This document shows, in pieces, positions 24,884-37,230 of a DNA stretch of 64,000 nt. The notes beneath the pieces were generated by a model, which made no database searches, was not told the origin of the DNA, and was given only the letters and a program-made list of their open reading frames with translations. The number at the start of each line of letters is the position of its first letter. Positions within the stretch are counted from its first letter, which is position 1. Origin of the DNA: Syngnathus acus (taxonomy: Eukaryota; Chordata; Actinopteri; Syngnathiformes; Syngnathidae); NCBI RefSeq assembly GCF_901709675.1, contig NC_051089.1, forward strand, positions 9,545,476 to 9,609,475, written 5' to 3'. Made by a program: the position numbers and the translations under genes.

Positions 24884-27800
24884 TCAATCATCTCCACCAT
24901 GGTCTTCAGAGTCCTCTGCTTGACGTGTCTGCAATTTTTTCTTAAATTCTTCATCAAAGTGCTTCAGGTCATCCTCACGAAGTAAACCCTGAAAAAAGGC
25001 AGAGGGACATTTGCTTGCCCAAATGAGATACGTGTATAATATTGCAGTGTAAGTGTTTCATAACATGAGCTAGCTTGTGCGCTAAGGGTACTGTGGTGGA
25101 GGCAAGACCAAAGAAAACAATTTTAGAAATTCTAGTTATTAGTATTAACTTTTTAAATGGAAACATAATGTGAAGTAATACATAGCTGATGATTTCTTGG
25201 CACACCTTAAAGAGTGGTTGGAAATCGGTGCAGTGTAAGACCGAACGGGTGGGTTACCTTAGGTAGGTGTCCGAGAAGTTTTGATGCGTGTCGTTGGAGA
25301 AGCTTGACCCTCTCCTCTTCGATAATCTGCCTGCAGATGGCCGCTCTCTCTTGCTCAATTGCCTCCTCTCGAGCTTGCATATCCTACGAGCGAGAAAGAG
25401 TCAGAAGGGGAAATTGATGCAAAAGTGAGTGAGCATTAAGTAGTTGATCTCCATCTTAATGTCCGGATACTAAAATACTCAGCGCCCTCGCAGAAGAATT
25501 AGCGGGTACCTTGTCGATCTCCTGCTGCCGTCGTCTGTCTTCCAGCAGCTTCTCCGCTTCGCGTTTGTGCTCCATCATCTTCATGCGCCGCTTTTGGGCG
25601 TTCATTTGCTCGATGCGGTCGTCTTCCGCAAACTTGTCCATGATGGTTTTCCGGAAAATGTCCTCTTCTTCTTTCTCCGCCTGCCGACGCATCTCCTTCA
25701 TGGCCAACTGCTCCTGGCAGGTCCTCTGCAACGTCAGCCTCAGCCGGATGTTCTTCTCCATGTCTTCCTGGAAGATGGGGAAATATTTCCATGTGAGGTT
25801 TTGAGCTGAAAGTTTGCTGCACTTCCCTTCAGTACTACGCCAAGTATCATCACTTCAATGAACGCTCCAAACTGTAGAGAAAGATAAAAGCATGGGAAAT
25901 ACTCTTACAATCTCTTTCTTCCTGTAGGTTTCTTCTTGTTCCTCAAGACAAAGCTCCTGGCGAATTCTCTCCATCTCGTCACGCTGTGCATTCTCATTGG
26001 CCATCTTCTCTGCGAGCTGGATAAAAGCAGGGACAGTTTGTCGAGTGAGAGCTAGTGACATGTTTTAAAAAAATTAAAAAAAAGACTATCTTGATTCTAT
26101 TGACCGTGTCTCTGAGGGCCTGTATTGCATCTTCTCGTGCTTTGATCTTGTCCATCCAGGCCTGCTGCGACTTCTGCTGCCTTTTTGCAAACTCCCTGAT
26201 GCGTCTGTTCTCTTCCTCCATCCTTTCTTTCTCCAAACGCTGCCACTCGATCCGCTGTATCTGGAAGTCCTTGATGTGCTTCTGGGTGGCGTGCACCCTC
26301 TCCAGCTTCTTCTGGAGCTCCCTTCACCACAAAACCATGATCAGTCTGTTGATTTGTCTTAAAGGGCAAGTCAAAAATGTTTTTTTGCGCCCCCAAGAGT
26401 CAAAACAGGGTACGGCGTTTCCTCATTATTTTGGTTAGGTCTAGAAAGTAAAAACTAAAGCCAAATTGTGGCATGGTTTTTACATTCCGGACCCGAATTT
26501 GATCAAACTCACATCTGATCCTCTTCATAAATCTTGCGCACAATCTCATCCACCATGAACTTCTCCTTGAGGAAGTCGTCGTAGGCCGCTTGTCTCTTTT
26601 GCTCTTGCTCGACAAGCTGCAGGTTGAGCTCGTGCTGGTAGCGGACCTGTTCCTCTTGTTTCTTCTGCTCCTGCTCCTCCTCTTGAACGGTCGCCTTGTC
26701 ATACAGGATCTTGATCTTGTCGTCTATCGCCGCCTCTTCACGCTAAGGCCAGAGAGGAGACATGGACAGTACAGGGGATAACCATTTGTTTTGGGGGAGA
26801 TACCGTTCGAGAGGTGCGGACGAGGACGTCACCATTGTCTCTAATTTCATAGCTTCATGTTCTGCCATCTGCGCCACCTGCTCCTTGCTCACGTAGGCCA
26901 ACTTCAACTTGGACTCTAATTCTCTGAGCTCAAGGCTGAGAGGGTGGTAGAAGAAATGATTCAAAATGAGCAACAAAAAAAGAAGGTCAAAATATAAGAA
27001 CACAAATTTGTAATTTTACAAGAATAAAGTCAGAGAATGCCTTTGGGCAGCCATTACTTCGCATTCCACTAGAGGGTGCCCAAGTACAATAGTCTCTAAT
27101 AAAACCATTAAATTGAAAGGAGACGTACTCTCCCCCCCACCAAAAAAAGAGATTGAACCAAAAATGAAATATTTGCCGAATCTGATGACGGACGGCATTC
27201 ACGTCTTGAGTTTTGGTGAGTAGTGTAGTACCTGTTCTCTCTAATATGCTGCCTGATCTTGCCATCTCTCAGCTTCTCCTTGTTGATGCGGGACAGCTCT
27301 TTAGCCAGCTTCTCGTCTTGGAGATATTTTTTCTCCCTCAACATTTTCTCGGTGTGGGCCTGCAAGTTGGTTAGGGAGCGGCAGTGAGAGGTGATCACCC
27401 ACAGGGGTTGGTAGGTTTAAAAGTCCCTCTAAAGTGAAAATACAACATCTTGTAATTTAACACACAACAAAGAGTTTTGTTGAGACCCCGGCCAAATTCA
27501 AATGATTATTTGATTAAAACCACACCCTGCTCAACTATCAGTGAAATAAATCTGGAAAATGGATGCTATTTTGTCTATATGAAATCTCTGAATTCTCTCT
27601 CCAGAGATGGACAGGCAAATAGATGGAGTGATTCAGCACAGAGAAAACACACCTTCAACATGATGTTCTCCATCTCTCTTTCTTTCTGTTCCTCCTGCAC
27701 CTGCCTTAAGAACCTTTTCTTGTCCACATTGTCCTCCTCCTGTATAGCTGCCACTATTTTCCGGTCACGGTCTATTCGCAGGGCCTCCACATGCTTCTGC

Positions 27801-28385
27801 TCTTCGATGGCGCGCCGTTGCGCCACCATCCGATACTGCTGACTGCGGCACAGGTGACGACTCTTGACAAAGCAGAAAAGATAACAAGCACGCTTATGGA
27901 AAGCCTTGGAGTATTTATGATGCATGTACTAATACTAATAATAAAAAAAGGGGGCCTTTCGGTTTTACTTTTAGGGTCCAGGAGGCTTGCCAAATGTGGT
28001 GTGCAGTAGTTTCTAGTATTGGTTGAATGCATATTAAAGGAAAAAATTGGCACTAGTACGATATGAATGTCTTACTAAGAAGACAATACTAGTTGCACAG
28101 CATTTTCTTACTTTCTACTATTTTATGAAATTCTTTGCACACTGAGACAGTTTTGGCACACAACTACATCGTACAAGTGAGGCCAAAATACAATTGAACA
28201 CTTGTGCATGATAGACGCCTGTAAGTTGGACCTACTGTTACTAGAGGTGCAAAAACATAACAAACCACTTGCCTCACTCATATTGTTGTCCAACTCGAAA
28301 TAGTACTATGCCTAGATGAGTGAGGACAAAGTGCTTTACGAGGACGCACGCCTACTTGCACGCGCACTTGCAGAACACATACCAT
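24884..28385 (-). CDS. mns1: MNS1, meiosis-specific nuclear structural protein 1 (complete, ten coding exons)
   Basis: MNS1 is an all-helical coiled-coil protein found in cilia and sperm flagella, where it lies inside the doublet microtubules; loss affects left-right axis and sperm tails. Exons: 28385-28383, 27862-27653, 27359-27232, 26935-26833, 26742-26513, 26321-26105, 26016-25909, 25767-25510, 25383-25258 and 24988-24884; 1488 nt in frame, 495 residues, the length I recall for human MNS1. Matching blocks include QHIRENSLELRELESKLKLA, FLKEKFMVDEIVRKIYEEDQ, RKTIMDKFAEDDRIEQMNAQ and HASKLLGHLPKGLLREDDL. Nearly the whole chain is Glu/Arg/Lys/Gln-rich. The first coding exon supplies only the ATG, directly followed by the donor GTATGT. 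The acceptor at 26322-26323 is pyrimidine-poor but required by phase and homology. A perfect X-box lies about 220 bp upstream of the start codon. Confidence 0.95.
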
Positions 28386-28680
28386 CTTTGACGTCCTTTA
28401 TGCAGTGTTCAGTTCCAGGGACTTGGCACGTGCCGCCTTTGCTTCGAGAAGTCTTAAAAACAACAAAACGAGTTCATGCAAAAAGCAGCGTCAACCGCGA
28501 TTCATGTTAGGTAGCCTTTCTTTTCAACTGAGCTAGTACCGTGTCGGAGTAAAGCTTTCAACTCGTTTGAAGCGTTTCGACGACGTTTCTGCAAATGTTT
28601 GGGGATGTTTCCATGGGAACCGCTGGTTGTTATTGCGTCACATCCGGTAACTCCGGACTGTCCGCAATTACGCGTTGACA
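28386..28680 (-). promoter_or_regulatory. MNS1 5' leader and promoter
   Basis: CpG-bearing sequence upstream of the MNS1 ATG. It contains the X-box at 28607-28620 and a TGCGTCACATCCGG stretch (28634-28647) that resembles joined CRE-like and ETS-like sites. The transcription start is not located. Confidence 0.6.
28607..28620. promoter_or_regulatory. Perfect X-box (RFX binding site)
   Basis: GTTTCCATGGGAAC is a 14-bp near-palindrome that fits the X-box consensus GTHNYYATRRNAAC at every position. X-boxes upstream of ciliary genes are bound by RFX factors. It lies about 220 bp upstream of the MNS1 start codon. Confidence 0.85.
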
Positions 28681-29473
28681 CAACCAGACCTCCAAATTAC
28701 AATCAACAATGGTGTCAAAATATTGCACGTATACATTTTTATTACTAAAATTAAAATAACTAAAATTCATTTTCGTTTGGAACCAAGCCTTTTTCATGAT
28801 TGTATTTGTGGGCGTGGCTTCGTTTAATATTTGCCCCATGGAACCAATTTGAGCATTTATTTTATATCTAGTTTAAAATGCATATACTGGCTATTCCTCA
28901 CACTACTATTAGTACTACGTGGGCCTACTCGTAGTTATGTGTCACACACTAGTTTAGACAACCATACTATCAAGAAAACAGTACTTTAATAAATTCTATG
29001 AGAACAGTTGTGCATCAGATTTATCATGCTTCTTCAGCTACACTTTTTTTTTTATATTTTAACTTCAGATTTGAGTTAAACTTTTTCTTGGAATGTGCAA
29101 AAGAACCAAAACCAATGCATAAATTCAGCATCTATAACTTTTTTGGTTCATGGCCAAAGTATAGAATTATATGGTCAATGTTAAGATCTTAAGTCAGCAT
29201 TTCATGAAGCAGCATAGATTCCAAGTGTGAAGACAGCAAATGTTGATTTTTCTTCAGGGTTTGTTAACGTTTGCAAAAAATGTTCACCAACAGTTTGCTT
29301 AGTCATAGATGTTTTTGCAGCTGCTGACTAAAAAAAAAAAAAAAAAAAGAACCTACCTTCCACTTCTTTTACAAACTGTTGCAATCATTCGTCACTCAAT
29401 ATAGGCCTTAATGTCGGGTCATGAATGATTCGGCTTCAAATATAGTGCCTTCTTGTGGCCTATTTTAAAGACA
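28681..29473. other. Spacer between MNS1 and ZNF280D
   Basis: AT-rich spacer with a poly-A run at 29331-29348. No gene or clear transposon recognised. Confidence 0.6.
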
Positions 29474-29479
29474 TTTATT
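29474..29479 (-). terminator. Candidate ZNF280D polyadenylation signal
   Basis: TTTATT on the plus strand is AATAAA in the transcript, about 430 nt after the predicted stop at 29907-29905. Other candidates exist further on, for example near 28858. Confidence 0.4.
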
Positions 29480-29884
29480 TTTTATGTTTTTCAGGTCAAA
29501 TGCAATCAAAATAAAACAAATGGCCCATCTTGGTACATGACATCCAAAGTATTGTAGTAAAGATATTTACATATTAAATATAGCTGTTCTGTACACAAAA
29601 CGGTGCGCCGGATGGATCATCGCGCAGCTTAACAACGGGAACTAATGATATTTCCAAATGTACCCATAAGAGGTTAACAGCATCCATTTTCATTTCATAT
29701 CATACATGGCTGGACGTTTTGCGTGATTTATGTTTAAATAGATGACAAAGACTGAAATAATTTTCTATGGGGAACACCTGAAAGGTTTTAGAAATATGAA
29801 AAACGTTCAGAGTGATTGGCATTGTTCGTTCCGCCGTTTGTTGCCCAATCAGGGATCGAATCAGGGAAAAACAGTCCTCCATGA

Positions 29885-29956
29885 CGTTTTCACTCGGAGA
29901 ATCTTCAGCAGTTGAGGAGACAAACTGTCACGTTTCCGCTGACAGAATCTTCAGCA
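29885..29956. repeat. 46-bp-period partial duplication in the ZNF280D last exon
   Basis: AGAATCTTCAGCA occurs at 29898-29910 and again at 29944-29956, preceded in both copies by CGTTT-rich sequence starting at 29885 and 29931. The offset is 46 bp, not a multiple of three. Confidence 0.8.
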
Positions 29957-32900
29957 ACTGCTGGCAACACGGGCAAAGATTGAAGTTGTTCAACACTCGT
30001 GTGAGGTAAGTGTTCTATCTTCTTGATTTGTACAGGTTCTGAGGTTGTTTCTGTCTGTGAGGATTTCAAAACGGGGATTGGCTGTGAAGAAAAAAAAACA
30101 TCCATCATTTAGTGTCACTATCAATAAAACAATGACCATGTTGGCTTGGGTGTGGAGGCTACAAATGAGGTGAGTAAGGCTGCAACTAACGATTATTTTT
30201 AGTGACGTTCCAGTAATGACACCAGCCTTATTTCCAGGTATAGAATAGTTGTGAAGGCTGCCGATTTCAGCGACCAATACCTGAAGGCAAAAAAAATGAT
30301 AATCTGACGATGAATAAAACCTCCTCACCAATTCATTGTGCGACAATTACAAGCACACAAAAGAAGTTTGGGAGCAAAATATGTTGTGAGCACCTAAGAA
30401 AAATTTTGATGCATCGTCTGCCAACCCGAAGAGCATACAATATGAGGGGTAGAAGAAAAATGTTGTGATTGAGGTCCTTTTTTTTTTTTTTACCGCTTCA
30501 GAAGAAAAAGTGCCTTTGAGCATTGTTATACTGTCTATGTCTTTAATATTTGTTATTTGAAGGAATATTGCTGCCAAATTGATGCTAATGTATGGTTAGC
30601 ATGTCAATAGGATTTTTCATTGACATGAGCATTAGTACTGGCGATGATGTATTTTTAAATGAAGGATGACTTGTACGTAAATATGCAATGCGTGTAAATA
30701 TTTTTGTTGTGATTAGTTTTACAGTAAATATCAGTAGATACCTTCGAAGAGTCATCTGACGTTTCTGTGTTGCTTTGGTTTTGGATTAACAGTTTGTCCT
30801 GTCTCAGGCAGACAATATTCCCCCCTGGTCGAGTTTCCTTCAGCTTGGAGAGTAGCTCCTTCCTTTTCAGTCGGACGGCATCACTGTAGTCCTGGCTTGA
30901 GTCAAAAAGCCAAAATAACAAATATTTAGACCTATTTTCATCATGGCACAAATATTGAATTTGAACTGTCGTGTTTCCTACTCACACTCCAGTTTCGCCT
31001 TGGACGACTGTTGGGTTAAAAATAGAAGACTTTTAAGATATGTGCAACAACACATAAGGTGACGTCCCAATCTGAAAAACTCACCTTTCTCCTCAATGAC
31101 TTTGCATACATGATTTGGTCTGTCATTTAAATGTTTGCTCATCACATCACCGCCTGATGCATCCACCAGGATGTCGCAGTTGAGACACACCAGCGTTAAT
31201 CTAAAGGAAAAGTGTCAATGCATCAGATGTGAAACAACATTAAATCATTCATTGCCAACCGTGTTAGAGCATTTTGACTCCCCTAAAAAAAAAAAAAAAA
31301 AAACTCAGACTATTTTGTTTTAGGACAGTGTTGCAGAACAAAATTTTTTGTAGCCTTTTACATTCATTTTTGAAATCACCAGTAGAACTTAACGGAAGGT
31401 GGAAGAGAAACATGTCGAGCAGAGCACTGACTTTGCCGCTATTATTTGGTTGGAATCCAGCTGACTATAAACATCCACTGAGTCCATAGGAAAGCAACTC
31501 AAATTAGTGTCAACTCAAATTAGCAAACCTACTTTATGGCAGATGACTGTTTCCTTTGATCAACTTTGGAAAACCTGCTCTTGTTGATTGTGCTATGAAA
31601 TCTGAACAAAGGGCAAAAAAGACAACACTTATTAACCCACCCACACACACACTGAGACAGACGGCCGAAAACAATGGTTAGAAAAGTAACCTTATCATGT
31701 GATTTCCAATGGCAACTTTGCAACTTGTCCGGTAATTGCACGCGCCACAATCAGACGACAACAGGAAGTGGGAAGAGAAGTCGTCGATTTTGTTGTTGCA
31801 CTCGATGCAGGTGTGGCAACTTCCATTCGTACTGAAATTTGGAAATGAGCAATTGATAGCGGCATTCTCTTTTCTCTTCTGAATTGTCCTGATTCTTCCA
31901 GCTTCGTAAGTGATTCGTTTGGTCTTGACCAAACCGACATGAGGTTTGATTTTTGGACTGCTGCTTAACGTTTCGGACGATAAAATAAAAGAGGATCGAT
32001 CCGCTGAATTTGCCATGGCGACCATTTTGCCACTCAGGGAAGCTCGAATAGTCACCTGCGGAAGTAAAACAAGAGAAAATGAATGTAAGGGGGACACTTT
32101 CCCAGAGCGGGCGGGGACGGCGGTCACACCTTTGTGCCAGCGGGCAGGCCTTCCAGAACTGAAGGCTTTCTAAAAGTCTTGTGGACTTGAGTCCTGTGCT
32201 CCATTCGGTCTTTGTGGGTGAGGAAATTCAGTCGACATTTTCCACAGCGATGGATGCCTTTTTTCTGAAACACAAAACAGATTGTAAACCGTTGATCATT
32301 GTTGCTCAACTTTCTTCCAAAACGTTTTGTTAAATTACTGTCGTATTTTGAACAGCAAACGAAGTGACTCGAGTCTCTGGTGCAAATAAATGTAATCAGG
32401 ACATCACCAATGTCAGAATGTAAACAAATTACTTTTGAAATGTAAAATGTGTACCATTGTTCAATGAAGGATGGGATACACAGCCCTCAACGATTGTCAC
32501 ATTCTGAAATACTCCGTTGCTTTATTTGAAAGAATCATTGGAAGGCAGTATCTTACCTGATGTTTCATGAAGTGATGCATGTAACTCTGGCTATTTCTCA
32601 GAATCCTGAGACAAAAAGGACACAGCAGGTCTTTTGTGTTCACGTGGACACTTCGGAAATGTGTCTCCAAGTCCGAGAAAAAGGAGGACCTGTAATTGCA
32701 CACCTGTACGGAAGAGAAAGCCGTGAATTAATCTGCAGTGAGATTTGCAACATGTTTTGAGGCAGCAGACCTGGCAGACGTAGGGCATCTCCCCGGGCTT
32801 GTGGTTGTCTTTCATGTGCTCCAAGAGCACTTGCTCTGACTCGAACGCCAGCTCACATATCTTGCAATTTGCTAAAAAGAAGGACATAATAGTAAAAAGG

Positions 32901-35900
32901 GACACTCGAGCTGATGCGGCAGAGCTGGAGGCCTCAAGGTAACATACTGGAGGACTCTATGGGGCTGTGCGCGCTCTCGATGTGGCACTGCAGCTGGAAT
33001 GGAGTCATGTACTGACGGTAGCAATGCTGGCAAGTTGTGTGGCTCTCCCATGACTCGTTGTTCTGCTTCTCCAGCTCGAGGTGGTGCTTCATGTGGTTCA
33101 TAAACCTGGAACAGATGGATAGACACACTCATCACTTGAATCTGGGAAGAAGTTGGGTCAGAATAAAGTCTATAGAGGGTGGTAGAATCTCAAAATGGCT
33201 CTTGCGGAAATGGTTGAATAAATCTGATGAATTAAACAATTATTTGTTGTTCTGCCTAATGATGCAGTGGCAATGGAGGCATCCGCAACTATGTGCCACG
33301 AGTGCCCGATGAAGTGAGGCCCATTGTTCAGACTGTGCTTTCTGCTACTTCAGCTCCCCTACTGAAATCTCCTGTGTGGGTGACCTTTGACTCCTGCAGC
33401 GAGAGGGCAAGTGGGGTACACATGTGCGTCTCCATTAAAAGCTGCTTACAGAGACCTTTTTTAAAAGCATTTCCAACGCAATTAATCAACGGAATGATTC
33501 ATTCGCTGCTCATTTTTCAGCTTTCGGCTCATGGGGGTTAAGAGCCTACTCGTCATTTTGTATTTTAAACTGCTACGTGTTTTTAATCCTCATCGACAAT
33601 CCATTAAAGAAAACAAAGCACGGAGTGAGGTGCGGAAACATTTTGCTTAGAATCAACGCAAGTCTCAAGATTTCATGTTGATTATGAACATACCTGATGT
33701 TGCTCTTGAGAACTTTGAAGCAGCTTTGACACTTAAAAGTGATACTGCTCTTCTGCACAGATTCCTTGAGAGGATCCCCCTCAAATCTGCCGTAGTAGAA
33801 TTCGGACACCAGCATGATGCGTTTATGCGTGATAACGTTGTCGGCTAGCGGAGCGCTAACTTCAACCTTAGCCTGGCAACTCTGAAACAAGAGATTTAGA
33901 CATGAAAATCCACAAGGCAACAAAATGAACCTAGCTAACAAAATACACATACATACAGTCATATGATGAGTCAATGCCTCCTGCTGAAGAAATTCTTCTT
34001 TACAATTGGGGCATTTTTTCTTTATGTCACCATTTGCCACTGGTTTGTTCACGTTTGCTTGGCCTAAAGGTACACCAAAGCATAGGAATAACTCGAGTAA
34101 GCATTTCCACAATATATTTTTGTTAGTTGTCAGGATTATGCAAACCTTTATTGCAAAATACACAATATAACAGAGGTTAATTTTAGCTGGCAATAAAAGT
34201 TATAAAACTTACTACTTACCGACATCTAATTTGATTTTTTTCGCAGCCGTTTCAATTTGCTGAGCTGGCAACACCCGTCTCATTGTCTCTGTGAGGCACC
34301 CAAAAACAGGACAAGAAAAACCAGACTGATTCACGTGTTCTCAAATATGCGCGACGCCTTTTAAGAGTGCACCTTTGCTTAAGCTGTTCGCTTGGACAGG
34401 CAAGGTAATGGTCTGCAGAGTGGTGGCCTGGCTGACTTGTAGCAGGTGGGGTTTGGCCGTATAAACAGTGGGGTTCTGCACGTTAGCCAACGTCACCACG
34501 TTGTTTCGGATCTGCTGCACGTGAGGCCGGTGAACAACGCCGGGTATCGCAGTTGTTACTGGGGTGACCCGCCGGATAAGCTGCTGCGGCTGGGTGGCTG
34601 GAATACAGAACATACAAACTTTGAAAAGTGCCTTCAAAACCATAACAAAAGATTCACACCATCTCCTTTTTTAATCTTAAATATTGGTGCCTATTTGAAT
34701 GTAATTGTTGAATAAAGATTGAAAACGTAATAGTAAAACAATTTTTAAGCTGCAGTATAGCGTTTTTCACCAATCAGTACCTAATTTTAAGATAACTAAT
34801 TTTAACATAAAAAAAAAAAACTCCAACATGACAGCCAGCATGTGGACAGGGATTTCACGTTTATAAGTCCGCTTTAGCGTTAGTGCCTTGTTATTGTTGT
34901 ATGGAAAAGCCCCATGTTAGAGTCTATAAACCGTCATATTTGTGCAGCCAAAAGTGTAGTTTTGTGGAGGCATAAGAAGCTAGACTAGCAAGACAGTTGA
35001 GCGGAGCGTGATTTCAACATATTTTAACAGACACCCCCACAGCATCTCAGAGTGGAGACAATGGCTGTTATCTGTGGTGTTCTGCCAAACCTGGAACACA
35101 GTTTTTACTTAACAAGAACATTTAGTATTTCTGATGACATGAAACTCAACGTTACCTGGTACAATGGCAAATTTGGTCCCAGGAGGATACTGATTCCCAA
35201 GAGTGGCAATGAGGTTATTGTTGCTGGTTAACTGTGAGGTTACGATGAAGCCCTTGGATTAAAACACATCAATATGTAGAATATCATTTACCCAAGTCAC
35301 ATGGAGGAGGAAAAAAAGAAAGTAAAATGGTTTAAATGACAATACCTGATCATTAACAATAACGGGCTGTGGAGTCAGTGTCGTGAAACTGCCTGTAGGA
35401 GTACTGATGGCATTTCCAGCTATTTTCAGAGGTAACATTATAGAAGAGGAGGCGAGGGCTGGCGCAGGAGGTAGAGCAGGAGCAAGAGTTGGAGCAGGAA
35501 CTGTAGCAGGGGCAGGAACTGGCACAGAGTTGACCACTTGCTTCTTCACATTGATTTTGAGAGGAGGTGGAAAGACAGATTGAACCACTTTTTCTTTTTT
35601 TGCTGGAAAACAGGTTTAAAACAGGATCACATATGGACATCTGATATTAGGTGCAACAACCAAAGTAATTGCTTAGGACAAATATATTGCAATATCAATT
35701 AGAAGACTCTACATGACCAAACAAGCCAAGTGCTGGACTGCATCAAAATAGTATCGCTGTCATGAAAATATGTGCAAACGGTAATTCGCATTTTTAAAAA
35801 ACAAATGTACATACAAACTACTCCAACAAAAATGGGCTCGTCATCATCGTCGGCATCCTGAATCAACACCTCAGGAGCTGCTTTCTGCCAGGGCTCCAGC

Positions 35901-35935
35901 TCTTCTTCCTCACACTCCATAAAGAGTTCAGACAT
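29905..35935 (-). CDS. znf280d: ZNF280D, suppressor-of-hairy-wing-like zinc finger protein (complete, seventeen coding exons)
   Basis: ZNF280D is a nuclear C2H2 zinc finger protein of the ZNF280/SUHW family, presumed transcription factor. Exons: 35935-35815, 35602-35346, 35252-35156, 34597-34373, 34288-34220, 34063-33957, 33881-33694, 33105-32948, 32871-32771, 32703-32557, 32264-32130, 32055-31691, 31601-31533, 31200-31085, 31007-30988, 30891-30742 and 30081-29905; 2502 nt in frame, 833 residues. It starts [18 protein letters not shown], followed by an acidic [10 protein letters not shown]. Fingers begin near residue 273 (CPNCKEEFL), then [95 protein letters not shown], a [11 protein letters not shown] block and [20 protein letters not shown]. 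Identity and most exons are firm. The 20-nt exon at 31007-30988 and the last junction are less sure, and the C-terminus is shorter than in human. Confidence 0.92.
30224..30282 (-). other. Possible skipped or alternative ZNF280D exon
   Basis: A strong pyrimidine-rich acceptor (TTTTTTTTGCCTTCAG) at about 30283 is followed by an open frame, [18 protein letters not shown]. No good donor keeps the phase, and exons 16 and 17 join in frame without it. It may be a decoy acceptor. Confidence 0.2.
33106..33693 (-). other. ZNF280D intron 7
   Basis: Intron between the FKCQSC exon and the FMNHMKHH exon. Nothing further recognised; the small ORFs are not conserved-looking. Confidence 0.6.
34598..35155 (-). 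other. ZNF280D intron 3
   Basis: AT-rich intron with a poly-A run at 34809-34820. No feature recognised. Confidence 0.6.
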
Positions 35936-35942
35936 TTTGGAC

Positions 35943-37052
35943 CTACAATACAAACCGCATTTACATTAAAGCAAACTATTATCTGTATAGCACCGTTAAT
36001 ACATAAACACCGACCCACACGTACACAATGCATTTTAAGTGGCATTGTGGACTTGCAGGGGTGTCAAACTCATTTTTGTCACAGGCTGCACCGTAGTTAT
36101 AGTTAGATGCCATTCCATGTTTACGAACATTATGAAATGGTATGATGAAGTAAACACGAACTCAAGTTTTAATCATTGTTTTCATGGCCAGTCAGCGCTG
36201 TTGTATTACAAACACTAGGAAAAGGTCCATTGGCAAAACGTCCTTTGGCAAGACAATCTTAATCCACCCGAATCACAACCTAAAGCACTGAAATAGAGCC
36301 GCAAACAACAATAAACTATGCAATTTAGAGGGCTGTGAACAAGAAAACAACTTGGTGAAATATTTCGACAATTGATACATGTAAAATGTTTCAACGATCT
36401 GTTCATATATTCGCACAAAGCTTCCGTCCAAGATGGCGGCGGAATTGACGACGGGTGCGGGGTGCGGGGGGGTAACCACATTCCAAGTAAATTGTTTCAA
36501 TAAAATAAAATAAAATAAAAGGTCACTAATTTTATTTGATTAGAAATATGTGTCTGTATAAATGTGGTACATTGCCATACACAAAATAAACGACATACCG
36601 TGATAATGTAAACACAAATTTGGGATTTAAAGACAACACACGGCATGGGATTATTTTAGTTGACAATATAGCCCGAGTGAAAAAAAAATTCAAATTCATC
36701 TTCAAATACAAGAATTAAAGAAAACACGTGCACGAGCAAGCATTTTAAAATGTTAGCGTCAAGTTCTACTGCAGCAAGTAATGCTAACTTGCTAGTAGGG
36801 TGGTGTGTTTTTTTTTTTACACGGCCTTTCCCCCCCCAACAATTTCTGGTACAACAATTTACAACAATTCCACGACTTTGGTGCATTAATGCAATCATTC
36901 AGCCCGCATGGCTTGTTTCTTCACTTGCTGTGCTCGTCGCAGGAGAACCTCTAGCTAGCATTAGCTTGTTGTCATTGTCTGATATATGGATGCTGGAATA
37001 AACTGCATCGTGCAATGAACGTTTTCATGGAGCACCGAGAGAGCTTTCGGCT
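35943..37052 (-). other. ZNF280D first intron
   Basis: Intron between a noncoding first exon and the ATG exon. It contains an (AAAAT)n run at 36505-36520 and a YY1-type motif with CpG-rich flanks at 36420-36475, which could mark a second promoter. Confidence 0.5.
36428..36440 (+). promoter_or_regulatory. YY1-type motif
   Basis: CCAAGATGGCGGC is an exact match to the extended YY1 promoter motif, which usually lies within about 100 bp downstream of transcription starts. It sits in a CpG-rich patch between the first and second ZNF280D exons. Confidence 0.5.
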
Positions 37053-37230
37053 TACCTCTCTACCAGCCAATTCAAATGCTGAATCACCAGCGTCGCTTTA
37101 GTAATTGGATGTGGACGTTGGCTTGCAGATCCTGCCTACTTTTTTTTTTTACCAGCGGTGGAAATGGTGCCCTGTGTGTGAGCCGAGCGCGGCGGAAACA
37201 CTCGATGCGCCTCTGGACCAATCATGGCGA
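37053..37230 (-). promoter_or_regulatory. ZNF280D noncoding first exon and promoter
   Basis: The donor TAGAG|GTAAGCC at about 37052 defines the end of a likely noncoding first exon lying upward from 37053. A CCAAT box (37218-37222) and CpG-rich sequence at 37180-37225 fit a promoter. The exon start is not located. Confidence 0.5.
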
